DNA of 64,000 bases from Spirabiliibacterium falconis. Its GTDB lineage: Bacteria > Pseudomonadota > Gammaproteobacteria > Enterobacterales > Pasteurellaceae. Below are positions 31,185 through 41,655 of this stretch, in pieces. Location of the stretch: the NCBI RefSeq assembly GCF_014885015.1, contig NZ_JABMIJ010000006.1, positions 248,001 through 312,000 on the forward strand, written 5' to 3'. A program made the position numbers and the translations under genes. The number at the start of each line of letters is the position of its first letter. The first letter of the stretch is position 1. The notes under the pieces were generated by a model. That model was not told where the DNA came from. It worked only from the letters and a program-made list of their open reading frames with translations, and did no database searches.

Positions 31185-32633
31185 ATGCTATTTCTCACCC
31201 TCTTTCATCTTAGCCTTGTCATCATTTTTACCTTACGCATTCTCTTACGCGATGATCTTGAGCCCAACGGGCGACTCGCATGGTTTGTTGTATTAATCGT
31301 TGTACCGTACATTGGAACCGCACTTTATATTTTCTTTGGCGAAAATAATATTGGACGCAAATTCAGTAATGAATATCGTACTATCTTTAGCCAAATGCGA
31401 ACACACTATCCTCACTTAATCAGCCATACACAACAAGACAACGATAATATAGCCATTCCATATCGCCCTGCTTTTGCTTATGCATCATCAATTAACGGTT
31501 TTCATACGCTCGACGGTAATCGTGCAGAACTCCTACAAGACGCTCAAACAGCACGTGAACGCCTTGAATATGATATAACTAATGCCAAGCACAGTGTTGA
31601 TATTCTGTATTATATTTGGCTAGATGATAATACAGGTAAGCGAGTGGCAAATGCGGTAATATCCGCGGCTAAGCGTGGTGTAAAATGTCGTATTATGGTC
31701 GATGGGCTCGGTTCACGCCAATTTATACACACACCCTATTGGCACGAAATGCAACGTGCTGGTGCACAAGTGGCAATCGCATTTCCAATTAATCATCCAT
31801 TAAAAACCATTATTACAAGCCGCTTAGATCTGCGTAATCACCGTAAAATTACAATCATCGATGATCAAATACTCTATTGCGGTAGTCAAAATTGCGCTGA
31901 TCCTGAGTTTCGCATAAAGGCAAAATATGCGCCATGGGTCGACATTTTGTTACGTTTTGAAGGAGCTGTGGTAGAACAAATGCAACTGTTGTTTGAAAGT
32001 GACTGGCTTGCTGCAACTGGTACAACGTTAAAAAACCTTCATCGTAGCATAAAGCATGCCAATCCGATGAATGCCATCACTGACGGGTTTCCAGCACAAG
32101 TCATTGGCGATGGTCCAACTGAGCGGCATAATTCAAGCCCACAATTATTTTCCAGCTTATTTAATTGTGCACAACAAACCCTTATTCTTTCCACACCTTA
32201 TTTTGTGCCTGATGTGATGACATTGGAAAGTCTGTGTGCTGCGGCACTACGCGGTGTCAATGTTACACTTATTTTTCCACAACGTAATGACTCTTGGGTG
32301 GTCTCTGCCGCCAGCCGTAGCCACTATAAACGTCTGCTACAATCTGGTGTGAAGATTTTTGAATTTCAAGGCGGGTTGTTGCATGCGAAGACTTTAACGA
32401 TTGACCATCATGTCAGTTTGATTGGCTCAACCAATTTAGATATGCGTAGCTTTAATCTTAATTATGAAAATAACATTTTGCTGCAAGATGCAACAGTAAC
32501 CGCTGCAATTGTTGAACGTCAGCAACACTATCTTCAAAGTGCGGTACAAATTCAACTTGATGATGTAAAACGTTGGCGTTTTTATCAACGCATTTGGCAA
32601 AATGTGATTGCAACCATTGGACCAGTGTTATAA
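31185..32633 (+). CDS. cls: Cardiolipin synthase (ClsA-type)
   Basis: Cardiolipin synthase condenses two phosphatidylglycerols at the inner membrane. The 482-residue product has two N-terminal membrane helices (about residues 2-20 and 33-53) and two phospholipase-D HKD motifs: HRKITIIDDQ with GSQN, and HAKTLTIDHH with GSTNLDMRS. The ATG at 31185 (MLFLTLFHLS) is chosen; an earlier in-frame codon at 31152 lies in the aspC terminator hairpin. Start SD is weak (AACGG). It converges with moaE. Confidence 0.93.
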   Translation: MLFLTLFHLSLVIIFTLRILLRDDLEPNGRLAWFVVLIVVPYIGTALYIFFGENNIGRKFSNEYRTIFSQMRTHYPHLISHTQQDNDNIAIPYRPAFAYASSINGFHTLDGNRAELLQDAQTARERLEYDITNAKHSVDILYYIWLDDNTGKRVANAVISAAKRGVKCRIMVDGLGSRQFIHTPYWHEMQRAGAQVAIAFPINHPLKTIITSRLDLRNHRKITIIDDQILYCGSQNCADPEFRIKAKYAPWVDILLRFEGAVVEQMQLLFESDWLAATGTTLKNLHRSIKHANPMNAITDGFPAQVIGDGPTERHNSSPQLFSSLFNCAQQTLILSTPYFVPDVMTLESLCAAALRGVNVTLIFPQRNDSWVVSAASRSHYKRLLQSGVKIFEFQGGLLHAKTLTIDHHVSLIGSTNLDMRSFNLNYENNILLQDATVTAAIVERQQHYLQSAVQIQLDDVKRWRFYQRIWQNVIATIGPVL

Positions 32634-32643
32634 AACCGCACTT

Positions 32644-33102
32644 TTATCCTTGCCAGCGATCTGCACTGTGCTGATCACTGTCGCGTGCTTCAATCCAACG
32701 ATCGCCTTGCGACGTTTTTTCCTTTTTCCAAAAAGGGGCTTGGGTCTTAAGATAATCCATAATAAATTCATTGGCTTGATACGCACTGCCTCGATGCGCG
32801 CTACTCACGCCAACCAATACAATTTCATCGCCCATAGAAAGCGTGCCGATACGGTGAATCACACTCACACGATCCAACGCCCACCGAGCACACGCCTGCT
32901 CGATAATGTTATGCAATGCTTTCTCGGTCATACCAGGATAATGTTCAAGGGTTAATGTTTGGACTTCGTCGCCCAAATTCATGTCACGCACCTTACCGAT
33001 AAACATAACTACCGCACCACTTTGCGGCAACTCCGCCAGCCATTGATAAACCGCACTTTGATCAAACGCTTCGTGCTGTACCGCAATATGAATATTGCTC
33101 AT
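32644..33102 (-). CDS. moaE: Molybdopterin synthase catalytic subunit MoaE
   Basis: MoaE with MoaD converts cyclic pyranopterin monophosphate to molybdopterin by inserting two sulfurs. The 152-residue protein shows GAVVMFIGKVRD, LEHYPGMTEKAL, HRIGTLSMGDEIVLVGVSSAHRG and FWKKE, the family active-site segments including the lysines. It is directly abutted to moaD (stop and start adjacent). A USS overlaps the end region at 32635. Confidence 0.96.
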   Translation of the reverse strand: MSNIHIAVQHEAFDQSAVYQWLAELPQSGAVVMFIGKVRDMNLGDEVQTLTLEHYPGMTEKALHNIIEQACARWALDRVSVIHRIGTLSMGDEIVLVGVSSAHRGSAYQANEFIMDYLKTQAPFWKKEKTSQGDRWIEARDSDQHSADRWQG

Positions 33103-33348
33103 CTAGCCTCCCGTTACTGGCGGAAAAAAGGCCACCTCATCACCGTCTAAAATCGGGTGTTCAAGGCTTACTAACTCTTGATTAATGGCAACCAATAACT
33201 TACCTCGCGTCAATGCCAATGCCCATTTATCGCCTTTTTCGCACAACATTTGACGTAACTGCTCGGCAGTCTCAAAAGTGCGGTCTAGTTGCAGTTCATC
33301 GCATTGCACTAACTCACGCACTTGGGCAAAAAACCGTACTGTAATCAT
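33103..33348 (-). CDS. moaD: Molybdopterin synthase sulfur-carrier subunit MoaD
   Basis: MoaD is a ubiquitin-fold carrier whose C-terminal glycine is thiocarboxylated. The 81-residue protein ends in PPVTGG, the required Gly-Gly tail, and contains the FFAQVRELV start and DGDEVAFFPPV. It sits 1 nt after moaC and directly before moaE. Confidence 0.96.
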   Translation of the reverse strand: MITVRFFAQVRELVQCDELQLDRTFETAEQLRQMLCEKGDKWALALTRGKLLVAINQELVSLEHPILDGDEVAFFPPVTGG

Positions 33349-33349
33349 A

Positions 33350-33826
33350 TTAATCCACCTTAAACTCGCCCGATTTACCGCCCGACTTGCTCAATAATCT
33401 AACATGCTCAATAACAATATCTTTTTGCACAGCCTTGCACATATCATAAATGGTCAATGCGGCAACACTGGCCGCCGTTAATGCTTCCATTTCGACACCT
33501 GTTTTACCACGCAAACGGCATAGACTTTCAATTCTTATTTGATTACGCTCAACCAACGGTTCGAGCATGACTTCCACTTTTGTCAATAATAATGGATGAC
33601 ATAATGGAATTAATTCTGACGTACGTTTTGCCGCTTGAATGCCCGCAATGCGTGCTGTGGCAAACACATCTCCCTTATGATGAGCTCCATGAATAATCAT
33701 TTCCAGCGTTTTTTGTGACATTGTCACAATCGCCTCAGCTCGAGCTTCTCGCACAGTTTCGAGCTTATCACCAACGTCAACCATATTAGCTTCACCATTG
33801 GTATTAATGTGAGTAAATGTTGTCAT
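33350..33826 (-). CDS. moaC: Cyclic pyranopterin monophosphate synthase MoaC
   Basis: MoaC forms cyclic pyranopterin monophosphate from the MoaA product. The 158-residue product shows [27 protein letters not shown] and [23 protein letters not shown]. The ATG at 33826 has AGGGG upstream; an extension to 33847 would overlap moaA and is not needed. moaB is missing, so the order is moaA-moaC-moaD-moaE. Confidence 0.96.
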   Translation of the reverse strand: MTTFTHINTNGEANMVDVGDKLETVREARAEAIVTMSQKTLEMIIHGAHHKGDVFATARIAGIQAAKRTSELIPLCHPLLLTKVEVMLEPLVERNQIRIESLCRLRGKTGVEMEALTAASVAALTIYDMCKAVQKDIVIEHVRLLSKSGGKSGEFKVD

Positions 33827-33839
33827 AATAACCCCTATA

Positions 33840-34853
33840 TCAACCACCGATCGAGGCTAAGTGCGGTCGAATACCACTGTCACCTTGGTGTAAATAATGA
33901 TGCTCCCGCTTGCGTGTTAATGCCTGTTGTAGCCTTAGTTGTAATTGAGTTTGTTGGCTGTCAGACTGTAATAAATCCCGCAAATCGATACCATCTTCGC
34001 CAAATAAACAGAGATGCAACTGCCCTTTCGCCGATACCCGCAAACGATTACAATCAGCACAGAAATTTTTTGAATACGGCATAATTAAACCAATGCTTCC
34101 AACATAATCTGGATGCGTAAATACTTTTGCCGGCCCATCTGTTACAGCGCGTTTCTGCTGTTGCCAACCGCACTTTATTAATTTTTGCATGAGCACAGCA
34201 CCAGAAAGATGGTACTGCTCAAAGAAACTATCCATCTCGCCTGTTTGCATCAATTCAATAAAGCGCATTTGAATAGGTTTATCTTTGATCCAGTTTAGAA
34301 AGGCGTTGAAATCAGATTCATTCAACCCTTTCATTAACACGGCGTTGACTTTAATTTGTTTATAACCGACTTCAAGGGCGCGCTCAATACCCGCCATAAC
34401 TTGATGAAATACGTTTTCGCCTGTAATTTGATAAAAGAGCTTAGGATCAAGGCTATCGACACTGACATTAATAGCATCTAAGCCTGCCGCACGCCATTCA
34501 TCTACCGACTTTGCCATACGATAACCATTCGTCGTTAATGCAATAGTCTCAATCGCAGCGTTTTGACGAATAGTTTCAATAATAGCTGTAAAATCTTTAC
34601 GTAGCGTTGGCTCGCCTCCTGTGATCCGCACTTTGCGTGTACCAAGGGCTGCAAAGGTATTAACCACGCGACGAATTTCATCAAGCGTCAAAAATAGATT
34701 TCGTTGCCCATTAGGCTTATATCCATCAGGCAAGCAGTAATTGCACTTAAAATTACACACATCTGTAATTGAAAGTCGCAGATAATGATATTGACGTGCA
34801 AATCGATCCACCAACTGGGGAGAATCAATTGTACGAATTGCGATTTTTTGCAT
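33840..34853 (-). CDS. moaA: GTP 3',8-cyclase MoaA (radical SAM)
   Basis: MoaA starts molybdenum cofactor synthesis by rearranging GTP. The 337-residue product has the radical-SAM cluster cysteines at 33, 37 and 40 (CNFKCNYC), the SAM-binding GGEPTLR, and a C-terminal second cluster region [20 protein letters not shown]. The start at ATG 34853 follows AAAGGTG; a longer frame to 34943 lies in the riboswitch. The C-terminal tail is intact ([14 protein letters not shown]), the last two glycines being the family GG end. Confidence 0.96.
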   Translation of the reverse strand: MQKIAIRTIDSPQLVDRFARQYHYLRLSITDVCNFKCNYCLPDGYKPNGQRNLFLTLDEIRRVVNTFAALGTRKVRITGGEPTLRKDFTAIIETIRQNAAIETIALTTNGYRMAKSVDEWRAAGLDAINVSVDSLDPKLFYQITGENVFHQVMAGIERALEVGYKQIKVNAVLMKGLNESDFNAFLNWIKDKPIQMRFIELMQTGEMDSFFEQYHLSGAVLMQKLIKCGWQQQKRAVTDGPAKVFTHPDYVGSIGLIMPYSKNFCADCNRLRVSAKGQLHLCLFGEDGIDLRDLLQSDSQQTQLQLRLQQALTRKREHHYLHQGDSGIRPHLASIGG

Positions 34854-34867
34854 TAAACACCTTTCTA

Positions 34868-34968
34868 AACACGAGCGGACAAACCGTTTCCAGCGTATCC
34901 GGCGTAGCAAATTAGCTAACAGGCTGGCAACCCTATTTTGCAACGTAGGTTACTCAGCTCGGAGTATG
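34868..34968 (-). promoter_or_regulatory. Moco (molybdenum cofactor) riboswitch candidate
   Basis: Read on the minus strand, the leader of moaA begins ACTCCGAGCTGAG, then has GGGTTGCCAGCCTGTTAGC and ends with GGAAACGGTTTGTCCGCTCG-like pairs, which matches my memory of the Moco RNA motif found before moaA in E. coli and H. influenzae. It ends within a few bases of the moaA ribosome site, so control of translation initiation is likely. Boundaries are approximate. Confidence 0.85.
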
Positions 34969-35148
34969 CGAATATTATTTTTCATTCTAAAGAGTTACGC
35001 TTTTTATCGCAATCCCTAATTAGACGTAAGCAAAGGAAATGTGATCTAAAACAAAATGTGCGTGATGACACAGATTTTAGCATCGTTACTGACAACATCT
35101 ATAAATTTGATTAAAATAGTCCTATGAGCTTTAGCTAAGTGAGAAATT

Positions 35149-36048
35149 ATGCTTTATTCTAATCTTAACGCACTAACGTCGGTGGTTGCCATTGGTGGCG
35201 GTCATGGACTTGGGCGTGTAATGTCGAGCTTGAGCTTTTTAGAATCCCGCCTGACCGGTATTGTAACCACCACAGACAACGGCAGCTCCACTGGGCGCAT
35301 CCGAGCACAACAAGGCGGCATCGCGTGGGGAGATATTCGTAACTGCTTAATGCAGCTTAATGACACGCCATCAACGGCAGCCGCCATTTTTGAATACCGC
35401 TTTCAAGGCGAAGGGGAACTCTCAGGGCATAATTTAGGTAATCTTATTTTCCGTGCATTAGAAGATTTACATATTCGCCCATTTGAAAGCATTAAATTAG
35501 TGCGTAATTTCTTGCGTGTTAGTGCAAATTTAATTCCGATGTCGGAACTGCCAGTACATATTGCTGCCAAAATGCCTGAAGGCGAAACCGTGGTTGGCGA
35601 AGTAAACATCGATCAATTAGATCAAGCACCGAGTGAGCTTTTTCTGCTGCCGCAAGTCCCTGCTACGCGAGAAGCAATAAGTGCGGTTAAAACAACGCCG
35701 CTGATTTTACTTGGGCCAGGAAGTTTTTTTACCAGTATTCTGCCTCCGCTTCTCGTCTGCGATCTCTCCCATGCAATTGCACAAAGCAACGCCAATATTG
35801 TGTTTATTGATAATCTCGGTACAGAACACAGCCCAGCCGCGCAGTTAAGTTTACATAAACGGATTGCTTGGATTGAACATTTAATCCAACGCCCTATTCA
35901 AGGGATTATTACACATCAAGATGCAGTGCTTACTGGGCTTGATAGCAAAGTAATCATGGCTAAGCAACTCAATGATAGTGATGTGTATTATCGCCACGAC
36001 CGCACTTTATTATGTCGTTATCTTGATCAGATTTTAACCGCACTTTAA
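35149..36048 (+). CDS. YvcK/YbhK (CofD-like) family protein
   Basis: This 299-residue protein belongs to the YvcK/CofD superfamily of UDP-sugar binding proteins (E. coli YbhK, B. subtilis YvcK). The start VVAIGGGHGLGRVMSSL is the nucleotide-binding loop, followed by VTTTDNGSSTGRIR, GDIRNCLMQL and LGPGSFFTSILPPLLV. In Bacillus YvcK links carbon metabolism to cell shape and wall synthesis; the role here is unknown. It diverges from the moa operon, the same neighbourhood as ybhK-moaA in E. coli. Four USS copies lie in or just after it. Confidence 0.9.
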   Translation: MLYSNLNALTSVVAIGGGHGLGRVMSSLSFLESRLTGIVTTTDNGSSTGRIRAQQGGIAWGDIRNCLMQLNDTPSTAAAIFEYRFQGEGELSGHNLGNLIFRALEDLHIRPFESIKLVRNFLRVSANLIPMSELPVHIAAKMPEGETVVGEVNIDQLDQAPSELFLLPQVPATREAISAVKTTPLILLGPGSFFTSILPPLLVCDLSHAIAQSNANIVFIDNLGTEHSPAAQLSLHKRIAWIEHLIQRPIQGIITHQDAVLTGLDSKVIMAKQLNDSDVYYRHDRTLLCRYLDQILTAL

Positions 36049-36319
36049 TTTTATACTATTTATAATAATACCCCACAGCTTCTATTCATTAATAGGCATA
36101 CAATAGATTTAGCATATTCCACACACAATTTTACGCAATATGACAAATTAATTGTTTTATGTTAAAATATCGTTAAATTTCAAAAACCGTACTCTCTATG
36201 CACAGCTATTTTATTTAAAAAATAAAAAGTGCGGTTTATTTTAAATAAACAATATCACATTGATAATAAAAAAGTTTCATCTCATATTTAATTTAATAGA
36301 TATAACCAAAAAGGATATT
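36049..36319. other. AT-rich gap upstream of betB
   Basis: A 271-nt gap with one USS (36227-36235). I see no betI-type regulator gene and no clear inverted-repeat operator; several A/T runs make promoter prediction by eye unreliable. Confidence 0.5.
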
Positions 36320-37783
36320 ATGAAAACACAAACAGCTTATATTAATGGACGTTATGTTGAACACAATAATAATGCTGAAACATTTGAAACAATTAATCCA
36401 GCCAACGGTGAAATTATCGCAAAAATTCAACAAAGTGATGAGAAAGAAATTAATTTTGCCGTTGCAAGTGCACAGCAAGGTCAAGTTATTTGGGCGAAAA
36501 TGACGCCTGTTGAACGCAGCCGTATCTTGCTCAAATCCGTTGATATTTTACGCTCTCGTAACGATGAACTTGCCCAGCTTGAAACGCAAGATACTGGTAA
36601 ACCACTTTCTGAAACACAATCTGTTGATATTCAAACAGGTGCCGATGTGATCGAATATTACGCTGGTCTTGCTGTTGCAATTGAAGGACGTCAGATTCCA
36701 TTGCGCGAAACCAGTTTTGTTTATACCCGCCAAGAGCCTCTTGGCGTGGTTGCAGGAATCGGTGCTTGGAACTATCCAATTCAGATTGCTATGTGGAAGG
36801 CTGCGCCTGCTCTTGCAGCAGGTAATGCAATGATTTTTAAACCCAGTGAAATTACACCGTTAACCGCACTTAAATTAGCTGAGATTTTCACCGAAGCGGG
36901 CTTACCTAATGGCGTTTTTAACGTGGTACAAGGTGACTATCGCGTAGGACAACTCTTAAGTGAGCATCCTAACATCGCCAAAGTCTCATTCACAGGAGGC
37001 GTATCAACGGGCAAAAAAGTGATGGCACAAGCCTCTTCATCAACCCTAAAAGAGGTCACTATGGAGCTTGGGGGCAAGTCCCCATTAATTATCTGTGATG
37101 ATGCTGATCTCAATCAGGCAGCAGATATTGCAATGATGGCAAATTTTTATAGTTCTGGACAAGTCTGTACTAATGGTACACGTGTCTTTGTGCCGACCAA
37201 GCTGAAATCCAAATTCGAACAAAGCATCCTTGAACGGGTAAAACGCATTAAAATTGGTACTCCTTTAAACGAAGAAACCAATTTTGGTCCAGTGGTCAGC
37301 TTTCCACATATGGAAAAAGTCCTTAGTTACATTGAGAAAGGTAAAGAACAGGGTGCAAAACTTCTCGCTGGTGGTGAGCGTTTAAGCGGTGAATTTGCAC
37401 AAGGTGCATATATTGCACCGACAGTATTTACAGATTGCCGTGATGACATGACCATTGTGCAAGAAGAAATTTTTGGTCCCGTGATGAGTATTCTGAGCTA
37501 TGACACTGAAGAGGAAGCCATTGAGCGTGCTAACAATACAAAATATGGTCTTGCCGCTGGTGTTGTAACTTGCGATCTTCAACGAGCCCATCGCATTATT
37601 GCTCAGCTACAAGCTGGAATTTGCTGGATCAATACATGGGGCGAGTCACCCGCACCAATGCCTGTAGGTGGCTATAAACAATCGGGTGTAGGACGAGAAA
37701 ATGGCATTCAAACGCTGATGCATTACACACAGACAAAATCAATTCAAGTGGAGTTAGAGCCTTTCGTCAGTGTCTTTGAGTGA
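36320..37783 (+). CDS. betB: Betaine aldehyde dehydrogenase
   Basis: BetB oxidises betaine aldehyde to glycine betaine, using NAD(P). The 487-residue ALDH superfamily protein shows the cofactor segment [11 protein letters not shown]-like ([13 protein letters not shown]), [12 protein letters not shown], the catalytic glutamate in [10 protein letters not shown] and the catalytic cysteine in [15 protein letters not shown]. The ATG at 36320 has AAGGAT upstream; the frame extends back to 36260 without a ribosome site. betA follows after 58 nt. Confidence 0.95.
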   Translation: MKTQTAYINGRYVEHNNNAETFETINPANGEIIAKIQQSDEKEINFAVASAQQGQVIWAKMTPVERSRILLKSVDILRSRNDELAQLETQDTGKPLSETQSVDIQTGADVIEYYAGLAVAIEGRQIPLRETSFVYTRQEPLGVVAGIGAWNYPIQIAMWKAAPALAAGNAMIFKPSEITPLTALKLAEIFTEAGLPNGVFNVVQGDYRVGQLLSEHPNIAKVSFTGGVSTGKKVMAQASSSTLKEVTMELGGKSPLIICDDADLNQAADIAMMANFYSSGQVCTNGTRVFVPTKLKSKFEQSILERVKRIKIGTPLNEETNFGPVVSFPHMEKVLSYIEKGKEQGAKLLAGGERLSGEFAQGAYIAPTVFTDCRDDMTIVQEEIFGPVMSILSYDTEEEAIERANNTKYGLAAGVVTCDLQRAHRIIAQLQAGICWINTWGESPAPMPVGGYKQSGVGRENGIQTLMHYTQTKSIQVELEPFVSVFE

Positions 37784-37841
37784 TTTGACCGCACTTTTAG
37801 TCTTTGAGATTTAAAAAGAAGGAATAAGAAGAAGGAAATTT

Positions 37842-39527
37842 ATGTCAACATTTCAAGAATACGATTATATCATTATTGGTGCTGGCTCAGCAGGCAATGT
37901 GCTAGCTGCTCGCTTAACCGAAGATGCCGATGTCAGCGTACTGCTACTTGAGGCAGGGCATCCTGATTACCGCTTAGATTTTCGCACGCAAATGCCTGCC
38001 GCTCTCGCTATGCCGCTGCAAGGACGCATGTATAATTGGGGTTATAAAACCGATCCTGAACCTCATATGAATAATCGCCGTATGGACTGCGGTCGTGGAA
38101 AAGGCTTAGGCGGTTCATCGCTCATCAATGGAATGTGCTATATTCGCGGTAATGCCCTTGATTTCGATCATTGGGCAAAAATTCCAGGCTTAGAAGATTG
38201 GACTTACCTTGATTGTTTGCCCTATTTTAAAAAAGCAGAACAACGTGATGCTGGTGAAAATGATTATCATGGCGGCAATGGGCCAGTGCATGTAACCACG
38301 GCGAAGAGAGATGTTAATCCTCTATTTGAAGCGATGATTCAAGCTGGTGTTGATGCGGGTTATCCACGTACTGATGATCTTAATGGCTATCAGCAAGAAG
38401 GATTTGGTCCGATGGATCGTTTTGTCACCCCAAATGGACGACGCTCATCCACTGCACGGGGTTATCTTGATATGGCAAAACATCGCTCTCGTTTAACAAT
38501 TTTAACGCAGGCTATAACGGATACTATTCTCATTGAGAATAAGCGTGCCAAAGGCGTGAAATTTGAACATAAAGGTGAAAGTAAAACAGCTTACGCTAAA
38601 CGAGAAGTGCTGCTCTGTGCAGGTGCTATCGCCTCCCCGCAAATCTTACAACGTTCAGGAATAGGGCCTGGTGAATGGTTGCGTGAGGCGGGAGTGCAAG
38701 AAGTTTTAGATTTACCTGGTGTTGGAAATAATTTACAAGATCATCTTGAACTTTATATGCAATATGAATGCTTACAGCCTGTGTCTATTTCACCTGCAAC
38801 CAAGTGGTGGAATAAACCTGCCATTGGAGCACAATGGCTATTTAATGGTACAGGTCTAGGCGCGACTAACCATTTTGAAGCGGGTGGATTTATTCGCAGT
38901 GATGCAAAATTTGAATGGCCGAATATTCAATATCACTTTTTACCTATCGCCGTGCGCTATGACGGACGCAATGCTGCCAAATCGCATAGTTTTCAAGCAC
39001 ATGTAGGCTCAATGCGTTCACTCAGCCGTGGGCGAATTAAATTACTTTCTCGTGATCCTAAAGCACATCCTAGTATTTTGTTTAACTATATGAGTCATGA
39101 ACAAGATTGGGAAGAATTTCGTGCCGCTATTCGCATCACACGTGAAATCATGAATCAGCCTGCGCTGGATCCATATCGTGGTAAGGTCATCACGCCAACA
39201 GAAGATATTACAACTGACGCCCAACTTGATGAATATGTACGCAATCATGCTGAAACAGCCTATCATCCTTCGTGCACCTGTGCGATGGGAGAAAGCAATG
39301 ATGCCGTAGTTGACGGTCAAGGACGTGTGCATGGTATTGATGGCTTGCGCGTGGTTGATGCGTCAATTATGCCAAATATCATTACAGGCAATCTAAATGC
39401 AACCACCGTGATGATTGCCGAAAAAATCGCTGATCGCATCCGTGGCAAAGCTCCCCTTGCTCGTGCAGCCGTTGATTATTATGTTGCTAACGGTGCGCCA
39501 CTGCATCACGAGCCTAAGCGTAAATAA
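37842..39527 (+). CDS. betA: Choline dehydrogenase
   Basis: BetA oxidises choline to betaine aldehyde (and can act further) as a membrane-associated GMC flavoprotein. The 561-residue product has the FAD loop [17 protein letters not shown] at the N-terminus, [15 protein letters not shown] and the C-terminal GMC segment with [12 protein letters not shown], where the active-site histidine is. SD AAGAAGGAAA precedes the ATG. No USS lies in the gene body, though one pair follows. Confidence 0.96.
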   Translation: MSTFQEYDYIIIGAGSAGNVLAARLTEDADVSVLLLEAGHPDYRLDFRTQMPAALAMPLQGRMYNWGYKTDPEPHMNNRRMDCGRGKGLGGSSLINGMCYIRGNALDFDHWAKIPGLEDWTYLDCLPYFKKAEQRDAGENDYHGGNGPVHVTTAKRDVNPLFEAMIQAGVDAGYPRTDDLNGYQQEGFGPMDRFVTPNGRRSSTARGYLDMAKHRSRLTILTQAITDTILIENKRAKGVKFEHKGESKTAYAKREVLLCAGAIASPQILQRSGIGPGEWLREAGVQEVLDLPGVGNNLQDHLELYMQYECLQPVSISPATKWWNKPAIGAQWLFNGTGLGATNHFEAGGFIRSDAKFEWPNIQYHFLPIAVRYDGRNAAKSHSFQAHVGSMRSLSRGRIKLLSRDPKAHPSILFNYMSHEQDWEEFRAAIRITREIMNQPALDPYRGKVITPTEDITTDAQLDEYVRNHAETAYHPSCTCAMGESNDAVVDGQGRVHGIDGLRVVDASIMPNIITGNLNATTVMIAEKIADRIRGKAPLARAAVDYYVANGAPLHHEPKRK

Positions 39528-39532
39528 TTCGC

Positions 39533-39558
39533 AACCGCACTTTATACAAAGTGCGGTT
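39533..39558 (+). terminator. USS dyad between betA and betT
   Basis: ACCGCACTT (39534-39542) and AAGTGCGGT (39549-39557), extended by one base each side, form a strong stem with a short loop. No T run follows, so it may be a weak attenuator or an mRNA-stabilising hairpin within the operon. Confidence 0.5.
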
Positions 39559-39591
39559 ACTCATCTTTAAACACAACAAAAGGAAAATTGT

Positions 39592-41616
39592 ATGCACAGT
39601 CAAATAAAGGCGACTGATGCTGACAATGCCCAATTGTCAGTGAATAAAATTGTATTTCTTGCATCTGCAATTTTATCAATTGCCCTCATTATTTTTACCA
39701 TCATATTTCCCGAAACCAGCGGACAGCTACTGGATAATTCTCTTCGCTGGGTATCTGATTCATTCGGCTGGTATTACATGCTAGTCGTTGCTGCCTATAC
39801 GATTTTTGCCCTCTTCGTTGGGGTATCACGCTATGGCGACATAAAATTGGGGCAAGATCACGATAAACCCGATTTTCCCTTTCTTGCCTGGGCGGCCATG
39901 TTATTCTCAGCTGGGATTGGGATTGATTTGCTGTTTTTTGGAGCCTCTGAGCCTCTCGCACACTATTTAACCCCGAATATGGGAGAAGGTGCCACCCCTG
40001 CCGCAGCACGCGCTGCTTTATCTCAAACATTTCTACACTGGGGACTACATGGTTGGGGCATTTATGCACTTATTGGTATGGCACTAGCCTACTTTTCTTA
40101 TCGTCAAAATCTTCCTCTAGCTCTACGAAGCGCACTCGTTCCTGTATTTGGACAGAAACGCACTGACGGCTGGCTTGGCCATAGTGTCGATACATTTGGC
40201 GTGGTATGTACACTACTTGGAATCGCAACCTCGCTTGGAATTGGCGTATTACAAGCTAATGCCGGTCTGACTCATGTATTCGGTATTGAATCAAGTAAAT
40301 TCGTACAATCGGCAATAATCATTGGTGTTACCGTTGTTGCAGGGCTTTCAGCAATGTCAGGCGTAGAACGAGGTGTACGCCGCCTTTCTGAAATTAATAT
40401 GGGGGGAGCAACCATCTTGCTCATCGCTTTATTGGTGATGGGGCCAACTATTTTCTTACTCAACGCCTTCACAGAAAATATCGGCGATTATTTCCAGACA
40501 ATTATTGCTAAAACCTTTGATGTATATGCCTATGAAGGTGAACAAGGCGCAGAATGGAAATCGTGGTGGACCGTATTTTTCTGGGCGTGGTGGGTCGCTT
40601 GGGCACCATTTGTAGGGCTTTTTATTGCACGAATTTCCCGTGGTCGTACCCTGCGTGAATTTGTTTTCGGCGTTATGTTCATTCCACTAGGCTTTATCTT
40701 TGCTTGGTTTTCAATTTTCGGTAACAGTGCCATTGATCTTGTAAGCCACGGTGCAACTGAGCTAGGAAAAATAGCACTTGATGATCCCGCAATGGGAATG
40801 TTTGCCTTATTCGATCACTATCCACTCGCCTCTTTATGGGCTACGATGGCTGTTATGATCGGCTTAATCTTCTTTGTAACCTCTGCTGACTCTGGCGCAC
40901 TCGTACTTGCTAATTTAAGTTCTAAAAATCTTGCATCAGGTGCAGATGCTCCTATTTGGTTACGCTTATTTTGGGCAACAGCAACAGGATTGATCACACT
41001 TGGATTACTATTTGCAGGTGGATTTAGCTCATTACAAGCCGTATCTGTTGTCGCTGGTCTGCCATTTTCTATCGTGTTATTAATTTATATGGCGTCAATG
41101 TGGATCAGTTTAAGCCGAGAAAGCAAAAAGCGTAAAGCCAGTAATGTCGATATGGCTCCTGTATTACAAGGTGGACGCACTTGGCGTGAACGCTTAGCGC
41201 GCATCGTGCATTTTCCAAGCAAAAAAACCGTGCTTGCCTTTATGAGTCAAAGCATCGAGCCTGCAATGCAAGAAGTATCACAAGAGCTTAAATCAAAAGG
41301 GATTTTATCACGCATTGAACATCGTCAAGATGGTTCTGAGTTGATCTTTTATGTCGTGCATGGCGACGACTCACCAGAAACCGAAGAAGACTTTATTTAT
41401 GAAGTGCGGTTGATCAAGGCTATTAAACCTGTACTCGCATTGGGTCAAGCTGGAAATATCACGAATTCACGTGAAGAACACTATTATCGAGCCGAGGTGT
41501 TCTTACGTGAAGGCAGCCAAGAATATGATTTAGTTGGTTACACAAAAGAGCAAATTATTACGGATATGCTCAACCAATACGAACGTCATATGCAATTCTT
41601 ACACCTTGACCACTAA
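39592..41616 (+). CDS. betT: BCCT-family choline transporter BetT
   Basis: BetT imports choline with protons or sodium to feed BetA/BetB. The 674-residue product has 12 membrane helices; the tryptophan-rich substrate segment WAWWVAWAPFVGLFIARISRGRT is the BCCT signature. The long C-terminal cytosolic tail (about residue 505 on) is the region tied to osmotic regulation in E. coli BetT (677 residues). SD AAAGGAAAA precedes the ATG. Confidence 0.94.
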   Translation: MHSQIKATDADNAQLSVNKIVFLASAILSIALIIFTIIFPETSGQLLDNSLRWVSDSFGWYYMLVVAAYTIFALFVGVSRYGDIKLGQDHDKPDFPFLAWAAMLFSAGIGIDLLFFGASEPLAHYLTPNMGEGATPAAARAALSQTFLHWGLHGWGIYALIGMALAYFSYRQNLPLALRSALVPVFGQKRTDGWLGHSVDTFGVVCTLLGIATSLGIGVLQANAGLTHVFGIESSKFVQSAIIIGVTVVAGLSAMSGVERGVRRLSEINMGGATILLIALLVMGPTIFLLNAFTENIGDYFQTIIAKTFDVYAYEGEQGAEWKSWWTVFFWAWWVAWAPFVGLFIARISRGRTLREFVFGVMFIPLGFIFAWFSIFGNSAIDLVSHGATELGKIALDDPAMGMFALFDHYPLASLWATMAVMIGLIFFVTSADSGALVLANLSSKNLASGADAPIWLRLFWATATGLITLGLLFAGGFSSLQAVSVVAGLPFSIVLLIYMASMWISLSRESKKRKASNVDMAPVLQGGRTWRERLARIVHFPSKKTVLAFMSQSIEPAMQEVSQELKSKGILSRIEHRQDGSELIFYVVHGDDSPETEEDFIYEVRLIKAIKPVLALGQAGNITNSREEHYYRAEVFLREGSQEYDLVGYTKEQIITDMLNQYERHMQFLHLDH

Positions 41617-41621
41617 AAATA

Positions 41622-41646
41622 AAACGGCTCAATTGAGCCGTTTTTC
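41622..41646. terminator. Terminator between betT and recN
   Basis: AAACGGCTCAA (41622-41632) is followed directly by its inverse (41633-41643) and a T run; serves convergent betT and recN. Confidence 0.85.
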
Positions 41647-41655
41647 TATTCTCAT

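Noticed and set aside
34854-34943. N-terminal extension of MoaA
   Set aside because: The extra 30 residues are Arg-rich and unlike the family, and the bases belong to the riboswitch candidate.
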